In this document: piece after piece, positions 1-11,329 of the stretch
Layout of the letters: the number at the start of each line of letters is the position of its first letter
How positions within the stretch are numbered: the stretch's first letter is position 1
NCBI GenBank assembly: GCA_018296165.2
Contig: JACKQL020000168.1
Span: 1 to 64,000, forward strand
Reading direction: 5' to 3'
DNA: 64,000 nt
Origin: Termitomyces sp. T153
Lineage: Eukaryota > Basidiomycota > Agaricomycetes > Agaricales > Lyophyllaceae
Notes under the pieces: generated by a model
Database searches by the model: none
Seen by the model: only the letters and a program-made list of their open reading frames with translations
Told to the model about the DNA's origin: nothing
Made by a program: the position numbers and the translations under genes

Positions 1-749
1 TGTCATGACCCATTTCCTGGACCCCTGTACATTGCCCAACAAACCTCCATCCCCCCAGAACCTCCCCTGACACCCCGTCAAACTTCCCCAGCACTCTGCA
101 CCTACTCCGGCTAACTCCAACACATTCTTGGCTAACTCCAATGCATTCTCTGTTCTGTGTCTTGTTTTCCTTATTCTTAGTCTCCCGGTCTTATCTTGTC
201 TCTATTCCACTATCATTTTGTTATTGTTCTGTGTCTCCACCTGAATTTATTCTCATTCCTGTCTCTTCTCCATCTCATTTCATTCGACTCTGTCTCATCT
301 CATTTGATTCTGTCTATTGTGTTCAAGTCCTCTCAACTATAACACCCTCACAAACTCCGCAATTATGATTATGAACCTCCAACACTCTTTCACTAACTCT
401 GGACCTTGCTACACGCTCTGCTCCAAACCCCATCAATTCCCATTGATCCCCCATCAGAATTCTGGCTCCACTCCCGTCATTCACATAACCTCCACCTCCT
501 CTGCACCTGCAATACTCACATATGGACTTATGCCTAAACCTTGCCAAGCCTGTCCCCCTTTCCTGCAACTCATCCTCTACTCCTCTGGACCTCCCTGGAC
601 TTGCTTGGATCAATTCCCACTAACTATCCTCACAAGTCCCCAGTATTTGGAACACCTCCGAGTGCCCAGTTGTCAGTGCAGGGAATCACGTCTGCCTAGT
701 AAGGACTTGCCCAGTGTAGCTGAGCCCCCGTGGTCAGCAGAACCTGACA
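1..749 (-). mobile_element. Gypsy-type solo LTR, copy 1 (internally deleted)
   Basis: On the minus strand this reads from TGTCAGG (at 749) to GTCATGACA (at 1), with the TGT...ACA ends usual for LTRs. The same unit recurs at 20051-21166 and 42020-43153, which defines its ends. It is shorter than those copies because about 390 bp, including the TATA-like stretch, are missing near position 130. It lies directly behind the RNase H part of gypsy-1 with the 5-bp flank CAATC at 750-754. Its other flank is outside the window. There is no coding capacity; the open frames across it are incidental. Confidence 0.85.
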
Positions 750-1400
750 CAATCTCTTCTAGTGCATGGATAGCAAAGAGCTCTGGCTTGAGGAGGACAA
801 TGTTGTCATTATCTCCTGCTCCTGTGCCATGGTCAGCCTGCCTAGACAGTGCATCTGGTTTGCCCATACTCTGTCCTGGTTTGTAGTGCAATGAGAAGTC
901 AAAGTTGGCCAGATACAGAGACCATCAAGCTTGACGTTGATTGAGTTTCTTAGCAGAATGGAAGTACTCCAGGTTCTTGTGGTCTGTCCAGACTTTGAAC
1001 TTATGCTGTGCACCCTTGAGGAAATGCTGCCATTCTTCAAAGGACCAAATAATTTCCAGCATCTCTTTGTCATGGATCTCATAGTTCCACTCCACTGCAT
1101 TAAGGCTCTTGGAGTAGAAGGCTACTGGATGCTATTTGCCATCCTCTTTTGACTGCTGGGAGAGGACTGCCCCTGTAGCAAAGTCTGAGCTATCCACTTC
1201 CACATGGAATGGAGAGTCATTGTTGGGGAACAGGAGGACTGGCCTTGAGGTCACAGATTGCTTGAGGGCATTGAAGGCTGCTTGCTGTGGGGGCTCCCAC
1301 TGCCATGCAGTATCCTTAACTATGAGGTCAAAGAGGGGTTGTGCATGATGGAAGAAATCCTGTATGAACCTCTGATAGAAATTGACAAATACAAGAAAGG
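750..1400 (-). pseudogene. Gypsy-1 RNase H domain remnant
   Basis: Across several minus-strand frames the RNase H signatures are readable: [10 protein letters not shown], then NFDFSLHYKPG and GKPDALSR, followed by an acidic linker ending LFAIHALEEIV. The frame shifts at least once around 900-1000. The domain would remove the RNA strand during reverse transcription. It ends in the 5-bp sequence GATTG (minus strand, 754-750) and is followed at once by the LTR at 1-749. The coding frame is continued perfectly by the sequence after GATTG at 21167. Confidence 0.75.
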
Positions 1401-1401
1401 C

Positions 1402-1990
1402 CTAAACTTCCTTCTTGTTCCTTGGCTCAGGCCACTCTGCTACATCTGCCACTTTAATGGGGTCCATCTCTGCCATTTCATGCAAAATGATCAAACCCAG
1501 GTACTCCACTTTAGTCTGTTCAAATTTGCACTTCTCAGACTTTAAATAGAGCTGGTGTTGGCAGAGGCATTCCAAGACTATGCACATGACCTGGCAATGC
1601 TCCTCCAGAGTTCTTGTGTAGATATTATCAAGATACACGCAGACAACACCTTCCACAATCAGATCACAGAAAATGTCATTCATCATAGTCTGGAAGGTGG
1701 CTGGACTATTGGTGAGACCAAAGAACATTACCAGAGGTTCAAAGAGTCCGTGATTAGTTTGGAATGCTGCCTTCCACTCATCCCCTTCTTTGATGCATAC
1801 ATTGTTGTAGCCCCAGTGGACATCCAACTTTGTGAAATAGCATGCACCTCAAAGATTGTTGACAAGTTCTGAGATGAGTGGCAAAGGATAGCAGTTCTTC
1901 CACTGTCATCACATTCAGGACATGATAATCCTGAACCAGATGAAGAGACCCATCCTTCTTCTTAATAAAGAAGACTGGGGAGGCCATTGG
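1402..1990 (-). pseudogene. Gypsy-1 reverse transcriptase remnant
   Basis: The minus strand encodes the RT palm: a [16 protein letters not shown] motif near 1950-1910, FGLTNSPATFQTMMN, and the catalytic box as YLDN in place of YLDD (around 1625). The Asp-to-Asn change removes one of the paired metal-binding aspartates, so this copy would be inactive. The connection region YLGLIILHEMAEMDP-KVADVAEWPEPRNKKEV follows at 1500-1402. The frame breaks near 1830. Confidence 0.8.
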
Positions 1991-2570
1991 AGACTTGGAG
2001 GGTTATATTTGTCCTGAGCCAAGATTCTCCTGCAGGAAAGCATCCAGCTCATCCTGTTTACAGGGTGCAAGTGGATAGACCTTGTAGCTGGAGGGCTCCA
2101 CATCTGGTATCAGCTCAATTGCATGATCCCACTGCTTGTGCTCTAGAAGTGAATCAAAGGAGGCCCTGGAGAATACATCCTCAAAGTCATGGAGGTGATT
2201 GGGAACAGTGCCTTGGAAAGGCTTGGGCTGTGAGTTTGCTACAAATGCCTCAGCCAGACTCTAAGAAGTTGTCTGACTGGCCTGAATCTCTGCCACTGTA
2301 GAAGGGGGGCAGAGTGTTGGAGCATAGATCCAATCATCCATCTCTATAGTCTCATCTGGGGACTCTGCATCTAGAGTATGGGTCCATTCTCCTTTACCTT
2401 CCTCTTTCTCTAGAGATTCACACCTAACACCTCAGACATCCTTGTAGAGGGCCTCTCTATGAGGGAATGCCAGAGGGGGGGGACTCAGGAGGTCAAGATC
2501 AGCATAAGGGAGATGCCCAGCATGACAGGCACACACAGCAACATGCTCACAAGCTTTGGCTCTCTGCTCT

Positions 2571-3224
2571 TTACAGGCTTCTTCTGCACACTTCTGCACA
2601 GGTAATGCAGTGACATGAGCAACAACTCATCTTCACCTCACCCTTAGTCCAGTCAATCTCTGGGTTGTGTTCATGTAGCCAGGTGAACCCCAAGATTATG
2701 TCTTGCTTTCCCAAACTAGTGATGGCAAAAGTGGCTTGCTCTGAGTGGTCTTGGTAGTGGAGGACCAGGTCCATCATAGAGTGAATAGAGCCAGCTTCAT
2801 TGAGTGTACCATCAACATTGTATACAGGGATAGAATGAGAAAGGGGGTGAGTGGTCAGGCAGTGTTGTTGCACATAGTCAGTGTCAAGGAAGAGGCCTGT
2901 TGCACCAGGGTCAAGGAGGGCAACCACACTTTGGATCTGCTGGGTGTGAGTCATCTCAATTTCCACCTGTAACTTCAGAGAGTTGGTAGAAGGGGTGGAA
3001 GCAACAACATAATGATGGGGGAGGCAGCATTCCCATGCAGGAATCCAAAGGCATGGGCTATGAGGTGTGTTTCTAGCTGAGACTTTAGCTGGAGAGAGAG
3101 TTTGTATGTCTAAGGAGGGGGTTATCATTTCAGGCATAGTATCAACAATAGCAACAGATATATTTGATTCTATGGACAGGGGGGCAAAACAATTAGTACT
3201 GGGCAATGGGGGCATACTGGTCAT
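2571..3224 (-). pseudogene. Gypsy-1 retropepsin (protease) region
   Basis: This is about 217 codons on the minus strand. The retroviral-type aspartic protease is recognisable from VVALLDPGATGLFLD, where the canonical D-S/T-G-A triad is D-P-G-A, and from the downstream ILGFTWLHEHNPEIDW box, the usual ILGMxWLxxHNPxIDW of gypsy elements. The S/T-to-P change next to the catalytic Asp suggests loss of function. It lies between gag zinc knuckle and RT, as expected. The sister copy at 37463-37648 has D-S-R-A instead. Confidence 0.75.
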
Positions 3225-3235
3225 CCATTGCTCTT

Positions 3236-4381
3236 TTAAAAATCCTCAGACTCTGTAGGAACCTCCTCCAATACATTGGCTGCTTCCTCATAATGGACAG
3301 CTAGAGGTGCATCTGGAGAGGGGGTTCCTGTGGCATCCCAGGCTGCAAGGAGTTGGATAAGCAGCTCTTCTTGCTCTGATGCTGACAAGTAGCAAACTTC
3401 TAGCCCTTGAGGACAGTAATGGGCAAAATGACCTGCCTTCTCACAGCATTGACACAGCAAAGGAGTAGTGGACTGCTGTCAGGAAGCATCAACATCCATT
3501 GGGACTCCTTGGGGTAGGGAGTGCAGGGGAGCAACATGAGGCATGAAGGAAGGAGCTGCATCTGGTTGTGACAATGCTAATGCAGGTGCAGAAAAGGGAG
3601 CTCAGGGAGTGAACCCTCCATGAGAAGAAGAGAAGGTCAAGGGTTGTGTCTGCTGCAACTCATGTTGCAGTTCCATGAGCTGCCACTGCTCATGTGCAAT
3701 CTTGTACCAGGTATTGACATGCTCATCATCTGGGCACCCCTCTGCCATGGTGTCAATATGATCTCTGAAAGAGGGGTGGAGTCCATCATGGAAGGTTAGG
3801 CAGAGTTGTAGACTGTCTGGATATTCAGCCTGTTCAACTAAGGCACAAAAGGAGTCAATGTACTCATCAAGTGACTGCTTTTCTTGACTATACTGAGTTT
3901 GGTCTCGAAGGGAAAGAGCTGTGGTTTTGGTGGGGTCAATGGGGAAGAACTCTGCTTGGAACTCCTTCTCAAACTCTGTCCAGCTAGAGAAACTCTCCAC
4001 CTCTCCTGGGCATTGAAAGATATGCAGTGCATAAGTTGAGGCTTAACCAGCCTTCATATAGGAGAGGACCCAGGCAATTTTCAAGGCATCTGCAGTAAAG
4101 GCTTTACTGCTCAGCTGGATATAGGTGATGCAGGACTGGAGGAAATGTTCTCCAGCCTTACAATCTCCATCATATACATCAGGGAGTGCAGGACAAGGGA
4201 GTTTAGGATGGGAAGCTGAAAGGCCTAAGCCAGATGCAGATGCAAACAGTTCTGCAGCAGCTGGAGCTAGAAAGCCTGAGCTAGGTGCAGACACAAACCA
4301 TTCTGTATCTGCTGGAGCCATAGGAGGTGTAGTAGGAGCAAGGGGAAGACATTCCAAAAGGGCTTGGAGAGAAAGAAACAC
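3236..4381 (-). pseudogene. Gypsy-1 Gag (capsid plus CCHC zinc knuckle)
   Basis: The minus-strand pieces read in order. 4381-4043 is a proline- and alanine-rich N-terminal part with LPCPALPDVYDGD. 4000-3602 is the capsid core, with WTEFEKEFQAEFFP, SLDEYIDSFCALVEQAEY and a helix around EQWQLMELQHELQQ. 3460-3236 holds the zinc knuckle CQCCEKAGHFAHYC (C-x2-C-x4-H-x4-C). Stops separate the pieces. Gag packages the element RNA into virus-like particles. The same order with different breaks recurs at 39242-37750. Confidence 0.75.
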
Positions 4382-4954
4382 TGCTTCAGTAGTTTGATGG
4401 AGTCCAGTGAGTTCAGCTGTGTGGGAAGTAAGGGAGGCTTGGGTAAGTTGAACCTGTGTCTCCAGGGACAGAAAACAACTCCAGGCATTGTCCTGTGGGC
4501 TTGAAGTGTCAGGGGGAGGTGCTGGAGGGGTTGGCTGGGTTATAGGAAGGGTACAGGGGCACTAAGACACTGGTGGGAGAGAGACCTTTTGAGAAACCAA
4601 GTAGAAGCTCAAGTAACCAAAAAGGAGGCTCTCAGATGGAAAATGGAGACTTGTTCTGCTGTAATGGCAACCTCTAGAGGCTGTGGCTCAATCACACAGC
4701 TAGCAAAGGGAAAGCCAAAGTCTATTCAGTACTGTACAGTGTCTACTGAGATAACTACTCACCTGGCAAAGGAAAATCCAAAGAGAACAGGTCTGGGGAT
4801 TCCCTAGGCCAGGTGTGATGCTTCAGAGGCTTCAGAAGCATGATAAACAACTGTACAGTATGACAGAGAAAAAAGACACAAGTGATGTGTCAGCAATTGG
4901 TCAGCAGTTACATAAGCTGGTGGCAGTGTCAAAGGGGCCACATTTGTCTAAACA

Positions 4955-4990
4955 AGCTACGCCCCGTGCCTTCAGCATGGGCCTGTAGCT
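4955..4990. other. 3'-terminal hairpin of the non-autonomous Helitron
   Basis: Inverted arms AGCTAC and GTAGCT enclose a second stem (CCCCGTGCC against GGCAcGGG, here decayed to GCATGGG) with a TTC loop. It lies a few bases inside the element 3' end, where Helitrons carry their termination hairpin. Compared with the copy at 10421-10458, two stem CpGs have become CA and TG. Confidence 0.75.
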
Positions 4991-4993
4991 CTT

Positions 4994-5336
4994 GCTTCAT
5001 CCCAGACCCAACCTCACTTCATTCGGTTAGGTCCTCGATATTCTACTCAATGCTTCATCCCAGACCCAACCTCACTTCGTTCGGTTAGGTCCTTGTATTT
5101 CAAACTTAATGCTTCATCCCAGACCCAACCTCACTTCGTTCAGTTAGGTCTTTGTATTTCAAACTCAATGCCAAGTCCCAGACCCAACCTCACTTCGTTC
5201 AGTTAGGTCCTTGTATTTCAAACTCAATGCCAAGTCCCAGACCCAACCTCACTTCATTCAGTTAGGTCCTTGTATTTCTAACTCAATGCTAAGTCCCAGA
5301 CCCAACCTCACTTCGTTCAGTTAGGTCTTTGTATTT
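4994..5336. repeat. 59-bp tandem array, six units
   Basis: Units start near 4994, 5052, 5111, 5170, 5229 and 5288, each containing CCCAGACCCAACCTCACTTC and GTTAGGTCC. Within each unit, ACCcAACC can pair with GGTTaGGT across an 11-nt loop. The same family forms ten units at 10461-11037. The array is followed by a conserved AT-rich tail (5336-5550), also present at 11037-11245. Confidence 0.9.
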
Positions 5337-6466
5337 TGTTGACCAAGTGTTGCTTTTCTCTTACAATTCAATACACTGAGATTTCATCTATAAACTAATC
5401 ATGTATCTATATTACATTATTAACAAAATACTACAATGTCCACTGGTATATATTAGAGATGCTGAAAATTATAAAAGTTAGTACTAACCAACCAACTATT
5501 TAAACTGTCACACTTACATTTGTAAACCATTAATAATATCTATACTATTCTCCATAGGAGATCAACTGTCAGCACAGAAAAAGAGATTAGCTCTCAGATT
5601 AACCTAGAGAAAACATACCTGCAAAGCTACTGAATGCACAGAAAAAAAGCCTGATAAAGACTGCAGTGAAGTCTGTTTTCAGTCATGATCAGTCAATAGA
5701 GATGACCCTCAGAAAAGAAGTATACATAAGAAATTCAGCTTCTATACACCATCAAAATCAGCCATCAGACAATTAGGCAAAGAAAAGAAGGCCCACCTCA
5801 AGGACAGAAAGCTACTCAATGCTAAGAAATAGCCTGATAAAAGATGCAATAGTGAAGATCTGGTTATCAGTTTGATCAGTGATTGGAGATGACACTCAGT
5901 AGTAGAATAATACATGGCCAAGTAAGTGAAGCCTCTTTAGGAAAGTCTATCAAGCCAATCAAAGCCTTTTCTCACAGTATCAAAGCAGAGACAATGTTGG
6001 AAGCTTCAGTTTTCGGGAAGAAAGAAAGAGAGACTTGGTGTGATGTTTTTGATGTTTATATGATCAATTGATCTTTCCAAGGAACTGGCCAAAAATTTGA
6101 AGCCAGCCAACTTATGTAATTTTACATAAGCATTACATAAGGATTGATGGAACCCAGTTTCTTAAGATTCGTCGTTGCATATAATGAGCGCACAGCCACT
6201 TTCCCAGGAGTCGTCGCATATACTATAGATTATTGACAGAGAACCAGTGCAGCCTGAGGGCTGAAACTAGGACCAATAGATAGGGAAAAGGAAGGAGAAT
6301 CAAGAAAAACTATAACAGAGCAAATCTGACAAGAACTGGAAAAGGAGAAGGAGAAACAAGTGAGACATCCCCTGACACTCATGGAGGTGGTAAACATTAT
6401 GTTTTTTCCTTTGCTAATGTTGAGGAACATTTATTCCACAACACCACTGAGGCAAATGGTCAATAC

Positions 6467-7558
6467 ATGTACAAATTCATAGATCATGTCAATGAGATAG
6501 GCCTCATGGGCTATCCTATTTCTTCAGGAAATATACATGCCAAAATTCTGCTATCTACCCTAGCCCAGCATCTTATAGTGCGCCAAATATGTACTGTTGC
6601 TCAATGTCATGGTATTGTTCTTTTTAAATCTTTCTGTAAATCAGATGCTTTAACTGCTTTTGCACATCACAGCTGCCCAATATGTCATGGCAATATAACA
6701 GTTTTAAAGGCTAAACTTAGTCCTCAGTGGAGGAATACTCAAAGGCATGCAGTTGCTTGCAAAAAGGTGAAACTGGTGGAGCTTCAGTATAATGTTCCCC
6801 ATACTGACAATACCATCAACTTTTCCCCAGCCCCTCTTACTCATGAATTGACAGCTCAAATTATAAGAGACTTCTGTGACTCTTCAAGTCCAAAAAATAT
6901 TGAGGAAGCAGGGGGAGCAGTATGTGGAATGTTACATCCCTTTGAAAATATGAAGCTGATGAAAGGTCTGAAAAGGTTGTTCAGTGTATTGTGCATCAAG
7001 GGAGTTACCAGAGTTGAGAGAAAGTTGATGTTGGAATGTATACAGGAATTCAGTGGTCCAGTTATTGATCACACATGCGACTCAGTGTGTTTGGACTGTA
7101 GATCATCATTACTGAAGAGTAAAATGCCAAAATATGCACTTGCCAATGGCTTTTGGATAGGTCCTATACTAGATGTTCTAAGGGATCTTAACTGGGTTGA
7201 GCAACTACTTGTAGTGAAGATCCACAAATCCCTGTGTTATGCACATGTGTCATCTTCTGGCCTTAAACAGATGAAGGCTCATTTGATAGCTTTTGAATCA
7301 CCTGTAGAAAAGGTCTATGATATGCTTCCCCCTCCCAGGACAGACATGGATGATGTGTTGGTGATATTGTTCACTGGTCCTTGTCAACCTACAGAGGAGG
7401 AACTTAAATGTTTACCATTGCTTGTATGTCAAAATTCTGTGAGGAAAGCCTTGGAATGGCTTAAACTGTATCATGCAGCCTATATTGATGTCAAAATATC
7501 TGACACAAACTTAGATAGCTATTTGGAGTCTGCACCTCCTGTAAGCATAGTGTATTGA
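6467..7558 (+). pseudogene. Helitron A N-terminal Cys-rich domain (DUF6570-like)
   Basis: 363 codons beginning MYKFIDHVNEIG. A zinc-binding stretch (CPICHGN and CDSVCLDCRSSLLKSKMP) is followed by KYALANGFWIGPILDVLRDL, MKAHLIAFESPVEKVYDMLPPP and VILFTGPCQPTEEELK. This block is typical of basidiomycete Helitron proteins upstream of the Helitron_like_N domain. It probably contributes to DNA binding. The stop at 7556 is immediately followed by the next domain in another frame, so the gene is broken. Confidence 0.7.
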
Positions 7559-7579
7559 CAGTCACTAGATGAAGCAAAC

Positions 7580-9183
7580 ATGATTGATCCTGCTGTACAT
7601 ACTGTTGAAGGAGTAAACAGTGTCAATGCAGAGGAATGCCTGTTTGTAGTGCATGGATTGACTGGGGAGGAGTTGTCAGCCAAAACAAAGGATGAACTCA
7701 AGGGTATTGCATTGAAACATTGGGAATCTAATGGCAAGGCTTTGGCTGTAGGTCATTCTTCCCATCCAGTTACTTGGATGAAAGACCTGTCAGTTTACCC
7801 TAAAATGTTTCCATGGCTGTTTCCTTATGGGCTTGGTGGTCCTAGATGTGGAAACTCTAAAATATCTGTCAAGGCTCATAAATCTAGACTTTTGATGTAC
7901 CATGACAAGCAATTTCAAAGGGATGTTGAATTTCCCTTTGCTGCATTCAGTCATGACCCAGTGCAAGCAGTGACAACCAGTGGGTTTCTAGCCATTGAAC
8001 ATAATAATTTCAGTCAGATTGCAGAATGTATAGTTGGCCTCAATCCTAATGTCTCAAAGAATGTGGCTGAGCAGATGGCTAAAGGAGAACTTGTCAAGCC
8101 AAGTACCAATGAAGAGTGTGCATGTTCCAAGGCAATAGATGATTTAGATGCATTGTCTGGTTGGGTAGAGGGTGTGCCAATTTCAGAAAAACAAATGCAG
8201 AATGAAATATGGTCTCTGGTTATTGAAAAAGGTGCACCTTCATGGTTTATTACTCTATCACCTATTGATGTACAACATCCTATTTGCTTATATCATGTGG
8301 ATACAGCATATCCTTCCACCCTTCCATTCCCATGTCTTCCAACAAGGCCTATCAGTTAATTGCTCAAAATCCTGTGGCAGGTGCTCATTTCTTTCATTTT
8401 ATAGTTACTGCATTTATAAAACATGTACTCGGAGTGAGTGCAGATAGACAGGGACTGTATGGAAACATATCTGCTTATTATGGTATAGTTGAACAGCAAG
8501 GAAGGATGACATTGCATTTGCATATGCTGCTATGGCTATGCAGTAGTTTATTGCCAGAAGAAGCAAGATGCAGAATAATGTGTCCAGACTCTTCCTTTCA
8601 AAAGGCTCTAGTGGAGTATCTTGAAGCATCCTTCACAGAGGACTTCACTACAGGTTCAATGGATGATGTAGCAAATAATATCAAATCATCAAAGACTACA
8701 CCTGGTTATATTGACCCTACAAAATCAATGCTGGATCCATCCCCATCTCAATGTCAATGTGGTACTGATACAGACCATACCGCTGTAAACTGTCAAAATA
8801 GTGAATACACAGATAGTCAAGACATGGATAATGATAATCAAGGCATAGATAATGGATACATGGATAGTTGCAATGTCAAACCTACTTGTGTCAGGTGTAG
8901 AGAGATGTGCAATTGGTGGAAGCATTTCTTTTACACAGTGGATGATCTTGTTTTTTGTTGTAATGTTCACACTTGTGGTACATCCTTTAAGAAGGATGGA
9001 AAAAAGAAAGAAGGCAAGGAATATAAGGGCTATATGGATAACAAGTGGGGTAAATGTAAGGCTCATTTTCCAAAGCAGCTGTTCAAACAAACAGAAGTCT
9101 ATCCTATGATGGGTGCTCTTAACATGCAAAAAGCAGAACCCTGGCTTAACACATTGACACCAGCACTGACTTACCTGTTTTGA
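7580..9183 (+). pseudogene. Helitron A Rep (HUH nuclease) domain
   Basis: Two overlapping frames (7580-8359 and 8284-9183) together give a Helitron_like_N/Rep region: FPWLFPYGLGGPR, then VEQQGRMTLHLHMLLWL, in which HLH is the HUH metal-binding motif near 8510. A Cys-rich insert follows (CVRCREMC, CCNVHTCG at 8890-8980). The frame change near 8330 breaks the gene. HUH nucleases nick the donor strand during rolling-circle transposition. Confidence 0.75.
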
Positions 9184-10170
9184 TGCAACACAGACATCAC
9201 TAGTCTTCAGTCAGGTACAGCTGATAAGGCAGTGTTACTTTACATTACAAAATACATCATCAAGATGTCCCTTAAAATGTACACTGCATTTGAAGTGGTT
9301 AGAACTGTTCTTTCAAAAAATCAGGAGATTGTAAATGGTCCACTCCCTTTACATGAAAAGGCAAGATCCCTCATGACTAAAATGACCAATGTCCTTAGTG
9401 CTAAATCCAAGATGGGTTCACCTATGATATGTATGTATCTCTTGGGACACCCAGATTATTATACAGATCATTCATTCATTAACATACACTGGCCTAGCTT
9501 TGTACAGGAAGCTAAATGTGCTTGGTCAGATGAAGAACCATCTATACAAGATCCATATTGTCCTGACAAGATTGCTATATTCAAGAAATGGGGATGCATT
9601 ATTGGTTTGTCTCTCATATTCAACTACATTTATTGATGTAGGAAAATAGAAGACATGTCCTTGTATGAATGGTCAGCTAGATGTGAACATGTTGCCTTGT
9701 CAAAAAGATTTAAAAAATATAAAAATAATTCTGATGATGAATGTGAAAAACAATCTTTCTGGTGTCTGTCTGTTGTGACATTCCATTTCACAGAACATCA
9801 TCTATTAGCAGACACTCATGGGACCATAGTGCATCCACCTCATCAAAAATGAGTACCCAACTTCATAGGTGCTAATCTGCCTCAACATGATCAAGGTGAA
9901 AGGGAAGAGTACTGTCTTACTGTGTTGACTTTATTTAAGCTGTGGTGTTCAGGCACTGATCTCAGGAGTAAAGATACTACTTGGGATACAGCCTTTTCAG
10001 AGTATGGTTTTTCACATGCTTAATGCACTTTAATGAGTAATATGAATATTAAGTACAAATGCATGGATGCCCATGATGATTTTTATGCCCAGATGAAGTC
10101 AGATGGTATGGCATTTCTGGGGTTTGACACAACCCATCACCCTATGCATCCTGTGTTCCATTTGCCTGTA
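9184..10170 (+). pseudogene. Helitron A Rep C-terminal region
   Basis: Starting with CNTDITSLQSGTADKAV and YITKYIIKMSLK (the KYxxKY tyrosine-type block of Helitron Rep), this stretch continues with MTNVLSAKSKMGSPMICMYLLG and AWDTAFSEYGF-type segments in the frame of the preceding domain, with stops at 9182-9184, 9634, 9850 and 10021. No Pif1-like helicase follows, so this copy either lost it or never carried it here. Confidence 0.65.
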
Positions 10171-10178
10171 ATTGGAAG

Positions 10179-10419
10179 ATGAACAGCTGCGCATATGACT
10201 CTGTCATCTCAATACTGTTCAACCTGTTTATAGAAGATCCTGCAGAATGGTCTCTCAATATGGGTAATATAAGCCCATGTATGTGTAAACATCTTGTGAA
10301 AGAATTCTCAAAAATCATTCCTAGAGATCATGAAGCACTTGAGGAATGCAGAGAATGGCTGAGAACTACTCTCAACTCCAAAAACCATTCTGTGTTTCCT
10401 TTTGGAGAATATATGTCCA
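10179..10419 (+). pseudogene. NSCAYD (Cys-protease-like) domain of Helitron A, 5' part
   Basis: The ATG at 10181 starts MNSCAYDSVISILFNLFIED. NSCAYD with a following helical segment resembles a cysteine-protease-like domain found beside fungal Helitron and other TE genes; that assignment is from memory of the family and is tentative. The frame runs to ATG TCC A at 10413-10419, where Helitron B interrupts it. Removing 10420-17326 gives a continuous frame into 17327 (MS-I-HTLVSELSMNKE). Confidence 0.6.
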
Positions 10420-10420
10420 C

Positions 10421-10458
10421 GAGCTACGCCCCGTGCCTTCGGCACGGGCCTGTAGCTC
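10421..10458. other. 3'-terminal hairpin of Helitron B
   Basis: GAGCTAC...CCCGTGCC TTC GGCACGGG...GTAGCTC forms a two-part stem with a 3-nt loop directly inside the element 3' end. It is the undecayed version of the hairpin at 4955-4990. Confidence 0.85.
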
Positions 10459-10460
10459 TT

Positions 10461-11037
10461 GCTTCATCCCAGACCCAACCTCACTTCGTTCGGTTAGGTC
10501 CTCGATATTCTACTCAATGCTTCATCCCAGACCCAACCTCACTTTGTTCGGTTAGGTCTTTGTATTTCAAACTTAATGCTAATTCCCAGACCCAACCTCA
10601 CTTCGTTCAGTTAGGTCCTTGTATTTCAAACTCAATGCTAATTCCCAGACCCAACCTCACTTCGTTCGGTTAGGTCCTTGTATTTCAGACTCAATGCTAA
10701 TTCCCAGACCCAACCTCACTTCGTTCGGTTAGGTCCTTGTATTTCAGACTCAATGCTAATTCCCAGACCCAACCTCACTTCGTTCGGTTAGGTCCTTGTA
10801 TTTCAGACTCAATGCTAATTCCCAGACCCCACCTCACTTCGTTCGGTTAGGTCCTTGTATTTCAGACTCAATGCTAATTCCCAGACCCAACCTCACTTCG
10901 TTCGGTTAGGTCCTTGTATTCCAGACTCAATGCTAATTCCCAGACCCAACCTCACTTCGTTCGGTTAGGTCCTTGTATTCCAGACTCAATGCTAATTCCC
11001 AGACCCAACCTCACTTCATTTGGTTAGGTCTTTGTAT
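10461..11037. repeat. 59-bp tandem array, ten units
   Basis: Ten units with a 59-bp period, starting near 10461, 10519 and then every 59 bp to 10991, form the 3' non-coding part of Helitron B. Units are nearly identical, more so than in the six-unit array at 4994-5336, and keep their CpGs (TTCGTTCGG). No spacers separate them. The AT-rich tail 11037-11245 follows and matches 5336-5550. Confidence 0.9.
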
Positions 11038-11329
11038 TTTGTTGACCAAGTGTTGCTTTTCTCTTACCATTCAATACACTGAGATTTCATCTATAAACCA
11101 ATCATGTATCTATATTACATTATTAACAAAATACTACAATGTCCACTGGTATATATTAGAGATGCTGAAAATTATAAAAGTTAGTACTAACCAACCAATT
11201 ATTTAAACTGTCACACTTACATTTGTAAACCATTAAGAATATCTATACTACATGGTCCAGCTATAGACATTAGGTGCTGAAGTTCATAGAAGTTAGCAAT
11301 TTTTTGCTTGTATCCAACAAAACTCACAC

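Larger units (their letters stand above)
750..4870 (-). mobile_element. Gypsy-1 (Ty3/gypsy chromovirus) 5' half
   Basis: On the minus strand this carries gag, CCHC zinc knuckle, retropepsin, reverse transcriptase and RNase H in Ty3/gypsy order. It stops at 750 exactly where an LTR begins, so the integrase is missing here. The matching integrase half appears to be the plus-strand block at 21167-22580. Many frame breaks and stops make it a dead copy. The 5' boundary near 4870 is approximate, and no LTR is recognised there. A sister copy with gag and protease only is at 37399-39480. Confidence 0.8.
4953..6229 (-). mobile_element. Non-autonomous Helitron related to Helitron B
   Basis: On the minus strand it starts at 6229 with TCTATAGTATATGCGACGAC and ends at 4953 with GTAGCTTG just after a strong hairpin. 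Helitron B has the same two ends (TCTATAATATATGGGACGAC and GTAGCTCG). The flanks are A on the 5' side and T on the 3' side with no target duplication, as expected for rolling-circle transposons. The 3' third carries six 59-bp repeats and a 200-bp tail shared with Helitron B. The middle (5560-5900) holds two degenerate copies of a unit of about 180 bp and no gene. It would depend on Helitron B RepHel for movement. Confidence 0.8.
6230..10419 (+). mobile_element. Helitron A, upstream segment
   Basis: This block encodes a second, distinct Helitron protein on the plus strand, in several pieces separated by stops and frame breaks. The left boundary is uncertain; 6230-6466 shows no terminal motif. 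The segment ends exactly at 10419, where Helitron B is inserted, and resumes at 17327. It is a different lineage from Helitron B: the Rep region has a Cys-rich N-terminal domain, the HUH motif appears as HLHMLLW, and a Cys-protease-like domain lies downstream. Confidence 0.75.

Noticed and set aside
317..886. 189-codon plus-strand frame across the LTR and RNase H remnant
   Set aside because: It crosses the LTR boundary at 749 and opposes the gypsy coding strand; the same frame recurs only where the LTR recurs.
10461..11037. CRISPR-like regular array
   Set aside because: The 59-bp units are directly adjacent with no unique spacers, and the context is a eukaryotic Helitron end.
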